From an uncultured Rhizobiaceae group bacterium (lineage in GTDB: Bacteria; Pseudomonadota; Alphaproteobacteria; Rhizobiales; Rhizobiaceae), in assembly GCA_938044775.1 (NCBI GenBank), contig CALIOE010000019.1, forward strand, positions 1-64,000: a stretch of 64,000 nt of DNA. The letters are read 5' to 3'. This document shows, in pieces, positions 61,876 to 64,000 of this stretch. Numbering within the stretch: the first letter of the stretch is position 1; every line of letters begins with the position of its first letter. A program made the translations under genes and the position numbers. The notes below the pieces were generated by a model. It saw nothing but the letters and a program-made list of their open reading frames with translations, was not told the origin of the DNA and made no database searches.

Positions 61876-63828
61876 CTAGTTTTCAGACCGCCGCTCGACC
61901 TCGTCCGGAATCTTGAATATCTGGCCGACATAAATCAAATCCGGATCGCGAATCTGATCTTTGTTGGCGTTGTAGATCGTTGTGAAATGTATGCCGCGAC
62001 CGTAAGTGTAGCGTGAAATCGTCCAGAGATTATCACCCGGCCGGATGATAATTGATGTGCCGGTGCGGATGACAGCGGGCGGTTCCGGACTCTTGGGAGT
62101 TTCCTCCACTTTTGCGACCGCAGTGTCTGCTTCGTCCGGTTCGACGCTCTCCGGTTCCTTAACGGGGATTGTCTTTGTGGGCTCAGCCGCCTCTGGCGAC
62201 GCCACCGCCGCAGGTGGTTCCGGTGCAGCCTCTGGTTCCGGCGCGGCAGCCTGTTGGTCCGTTTCCTCGCCGGCCGGAGTCGCATCAACCGCCGCAACTT
62301 TATCCTCAGACTCCGCCGGCTCAGAAACTGCTGGCGCCGCCGGTTCATCGGGCTTGGCTTCAACGACCGGTGCTTCGCTATCGGGCTCCGTCTTCACGTC
62401 CGTCTGCGGTTGACCTTCGGGGGCGGCTTTTGGCTCCTCGACCGAAGTTGCGGCGTCTTGAACGTTCTGCTCTGGCTTCGCCTTCGGTTCTGGTTCTGGT
62501 TCCGCTTTTGGTTCCGGCTGTACTATCGGCTCTGGCGATGGTTCGACCTTTGCGACCTGTACTTCGTGAATGAGAGGCACTTCAGCCCGGCCGGTCACCT
62601 TGCCGCTGAGCGGATCGACCACGTCCGCTCGCACAATATGCGAGCCGTTGGAAAGCACAAAATCTCTTTGAAGCAGAAACCGGTCATCTGCTGTGCCGGT
62701 GGCGTCCCCAAGCACCTGATTGTTTAGATAGATGCGAACCCGTTTGCCGCTTTCGACAGCGCCAGCCACAAATATCTGTCTGCCATCCACTTCGACAGCT
62801 TCAACGAGGACGCGGTCGCTGGGAGCAGCCTCCCCGGCTGTATCCGAAGAGACGGATTCGCCGGGATCGGGTTCCGCTTTGGCCGGGGCTGGCGCAATCT
62901 CCGGTTCTGTTCTGGAAGCAGGCTCATCACTTTTGTCGGTCTCATCATCCAGTTTTGCCGTTTTCGTCAGTTCCTCTTCAGGTGCTTTGGATTCGGCTTC
63001 CGTGGTTTCAGACTTTGCGTTTTCGGACGATGCAACTTCGGTCTCTGCAGTTTCCGGTTCTGCGGTTTCAGGTTCTGCAGTTTCAGGCACATCGCTCTGC
63101 GGCGCGTCTGTTGCCGGCACCTCGGAATCCTTGGCTTCAGCTGCCGATTCTTGTTCCGTCTGGCTATCGATGTCTGATTTGGAAGCCGTCTCCGGCGCCG
63201 GCGCGGTCTCGGTTTCCGCTTGCGGTTTTGGTTCATCGACGGCCGGCGCGGCACTCTCCGGCTTCACAAAAACCTCACTGGCCTCGCCTTCTTCGGAAAC
63301 CATCGCAAGGGTGTCATTGTTGCCTGGCTCGGGAATGTTCAGAATGCCTGTGGCCTTGGAAACCAATTCCTTGCCATCCGGATCAACAGCCCGCAGCGAC
63401 AGCGCATAGCTCCCAGGAGGCAGCGGGTTGTCCGGAACAACCACAAATGCTCCGGTATCATCGGCGGTGTCCTCAGCAATCACCTTTCCGTCCTCACCAA
63501 TGAGGCTTATTCTGGAGTTGGGCACGGCGTTGCCTGCGACCAGAACAGAGCCGTCTTTTTCGACGCGCAGCAGGTCAAATTTCGGTGCTGGTTCTTCGAC
63601 TGCAGGCGCAACCGCCTTTGTTGCAGGTGGCCTGGTCTCAGCAGATTCAGTTTCGTCACCGGAGGCGGCATCTTTTGGTGCCGTTTCCCTGGCCGCTTCT
63701 TCTATCTGCACATCTTCTTCGCCCAGAAACGGTAGCTTCGGAACGTTTCCGTTGCTGATTGCAAACACCACCACAGCCCCGAAGCCCAGCACGGAATAGA
63801 ATCCGTATTTTATCGCATTTTTGTTCAT
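61876..63828 (-). CDS. LysM-domain envelope protein with long Pro/Glu/Ala-rich linkers
   Basis: This 650-residue protein starts with a membrane anchor (GFYSVLGFGAVVVFAIS, about residues 9-25) and ends with a LysM peptidoglycan-binding domain (about 590-640: IIRPGDNLWTISRYTYG and DLIYVGQIFKIP). Two small Ig-like beta domains lie at about 85-165 and 340-420. The linkers are low-complexity, rich in Glu, Pro and Ala, with near-repeats of ETAEP. It probably spans the periplasm, linking the inner membrane to the cell wall. ATG 63828 is used; the TTG just before it at 63831 is less likely. The downstream arsR palindrome may help end its transcript. Confidence 0.88.
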   Translation of the reverse strand: MNKNAIKYGFYSVLGFGAVVVFAISNGNVPKLPFLGEEDVQIEEAARETAPKDAASGDETESAETRPPATKAVAPAVEEPAPKFDLLRVEKDGSVLVAGNAVPNSRISLIGEDGKVIAEDTADDTGAFVVVPDNPLPPGSYALSLRAVDPDGKELVSKATGILNIPEPGNNDTLAMVSEEGEASEVFVKPESAAPAVDEPKPQAETETAPAPETASKSDIDSQTEQESAAEAKDSEVPATDAPQSDVPETAEPETAEPETAETEVASSENAKSETTEAESKAPEEELTKTAKLDDETDKSDEPASRTEPEIAPAPAKAEPDPGESVSSDTAGEAAPSDRVLVEAVEVDGRQIFVAGAVESGKRVRIYLNNQVLGDATGTADDRFLLQRDFVLSNGSHIVRADVVDPLSGKVTGRAEVPLIHEVQVAKVEPSPEPIVQPEPKAEPEPEPKAKPEQNVQDAATSVEEPKAAPEGQPQTDVKTEPDSEAPVVEAKPDEPAAPAVSEPAESEDKVAAVDATPAGEETDQQAAAPEPEAAPEPPAAVASPEAAEPTKTIPVKEPESVEPDEADTAVAKVEETPKSPEPPAVIRTGTSIIIRPGDNLWTISRYTYGRGIHFTTIYNANKDQIRDPDLIYVGQIFKIPDEVERRSEN

Positions 63829-63943
63829 CAATACGCCCGAGTTTGTCGGCCCCTACTTTACCCCGGCCCGCTCTAGCACAAAATCCAGCTAAACTGCCAG
63901 TTTTCAACGTTTTTGTGCACCTCTGTTTGAGGCGACAGTTGAC

Positions 63944-63962
63944 GCGGGTTTTGCAAACCCGC
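63944..63962. repeat. short perfect hairpin near the window end
   Basis: GCGGGTTT (63944-63951) and AAACCCGC (63955-63962) form an 8-bp stem with a 3-base loop. It lies about 115 bases upstream of the LysM gene and could be a terminator for a gene beyond the window or a regulatory element. No T-run is present on either side. Confidence 0.3.
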
Positions 63963-64000
63963 AACAAGCCAAGATGACGCCGAACAATGCTCCCAAAATC

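Noticed and set aside
62045-63503. Long plus-strand frames opposite the LysM gene, rich in Ser/Ala/Gly, Leu/Arg or Gln/Pro
   Set aside because: They are complements of the Glu/Pro/Ala repeats of the LysM protein; the low complexity keeps all frames open.
1-64000. Search by eye for tRNA or rRNA genes, CRISPR repeats, insertion sequences, integrases and phage genes
   Set aside because: None was found; gene order is conserved housekeeping throughout and no compositional break was apparent.

Overview
The window is an ordinary, gene-dense stretch of an alphaproteobacterial chromosome, most likely from the Hyphomicrobiales (Rhizobiales). This rests on gene orders familiar from that group: rpsF-rpsR-DUF2232-rplI-dnaB-alr-radA-cvpA-purF, lptF-lptG-lptD-surA-pdxA-rsmA, and fabD-fabG-acpP-fabF-mltG-yicC-gmk. 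Base composition looks uniformly moderate-to-high GC. I see no tRNA or rRNA gene, CRISPR array, insertion sequence, integrase or phage gene. The genus cannot be fixed from the sequence alone.

Layout. 1-9.2 kb: the 3' end of moaE, a beta-hydroxyacid dehydrogenase, ndk, a PHP-domain protein, a divergent DUF1127/MocR pair, an orphan PAS histidine kinase, a PAS-PAS-GGDEF-EAL protein and a glutathione transferase. 9.2-16 kb: DinB-like protein, EamA transporter, ABC-F ATPase, PCMT-like methyltransferase, an orphan membrane-anchored protein, holC and pepA. 16.3-24 kb: the LPS-export operon lptF-lptG-lptD, then a SurA-like lipoprotein, pdxA and rsmA. 24-30.4 kb (minus strand): the fatty-acid synthesis run fabD-fabG-acpP-fabF followed by mltG, yicC and gmk. 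30.5-37.4 kb (minus): a complete Liv-type ABC importer and a TPP enzyme. 37.6-41.2 kb: adenine deaminase, a second EamA transporter and a LuxR-like regulator. 41.3-51.5 kb: the ribosomal/replication/purine run rpsF to purF, an SDR and a very small basic protein. 51.5-57 kb: a PadR-MFP-RND efflux operon. 57.1-64 kb (minus): pssA, psd, a DUF1194 VWA protein, an Atm1-type ABC exporter, its ArsR-type regulator and a long LysM protein.

No dramatic new system is evident. The most interesting signals are regulatory. (i) A perfect 22-2-22 bp palindrome abuts the arsR start codon and covers a candidate -10 box, ahead of an Atm1-like exporter. (ii) A near-consensus padR promoter has an inverted repeat filling its spacer, ahead of an RND pump that appears to carry two extra membrane helices. 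(iii) A MocR gene has a promoter placed so that its mRNA would be leaderless, with repeated ATTGT-type motifs around it. (iv) A strong terminator is fused directly to the ribosome-binding site of the TPP gene downstream of livK. (v) A run of four hairpins lies between rpsR and the DUF2232 gene, and a candidate S6:S18-binding hairpin lies in the rpsF leader. All motif calls were made by eye; no alignment, folding or database search was run.
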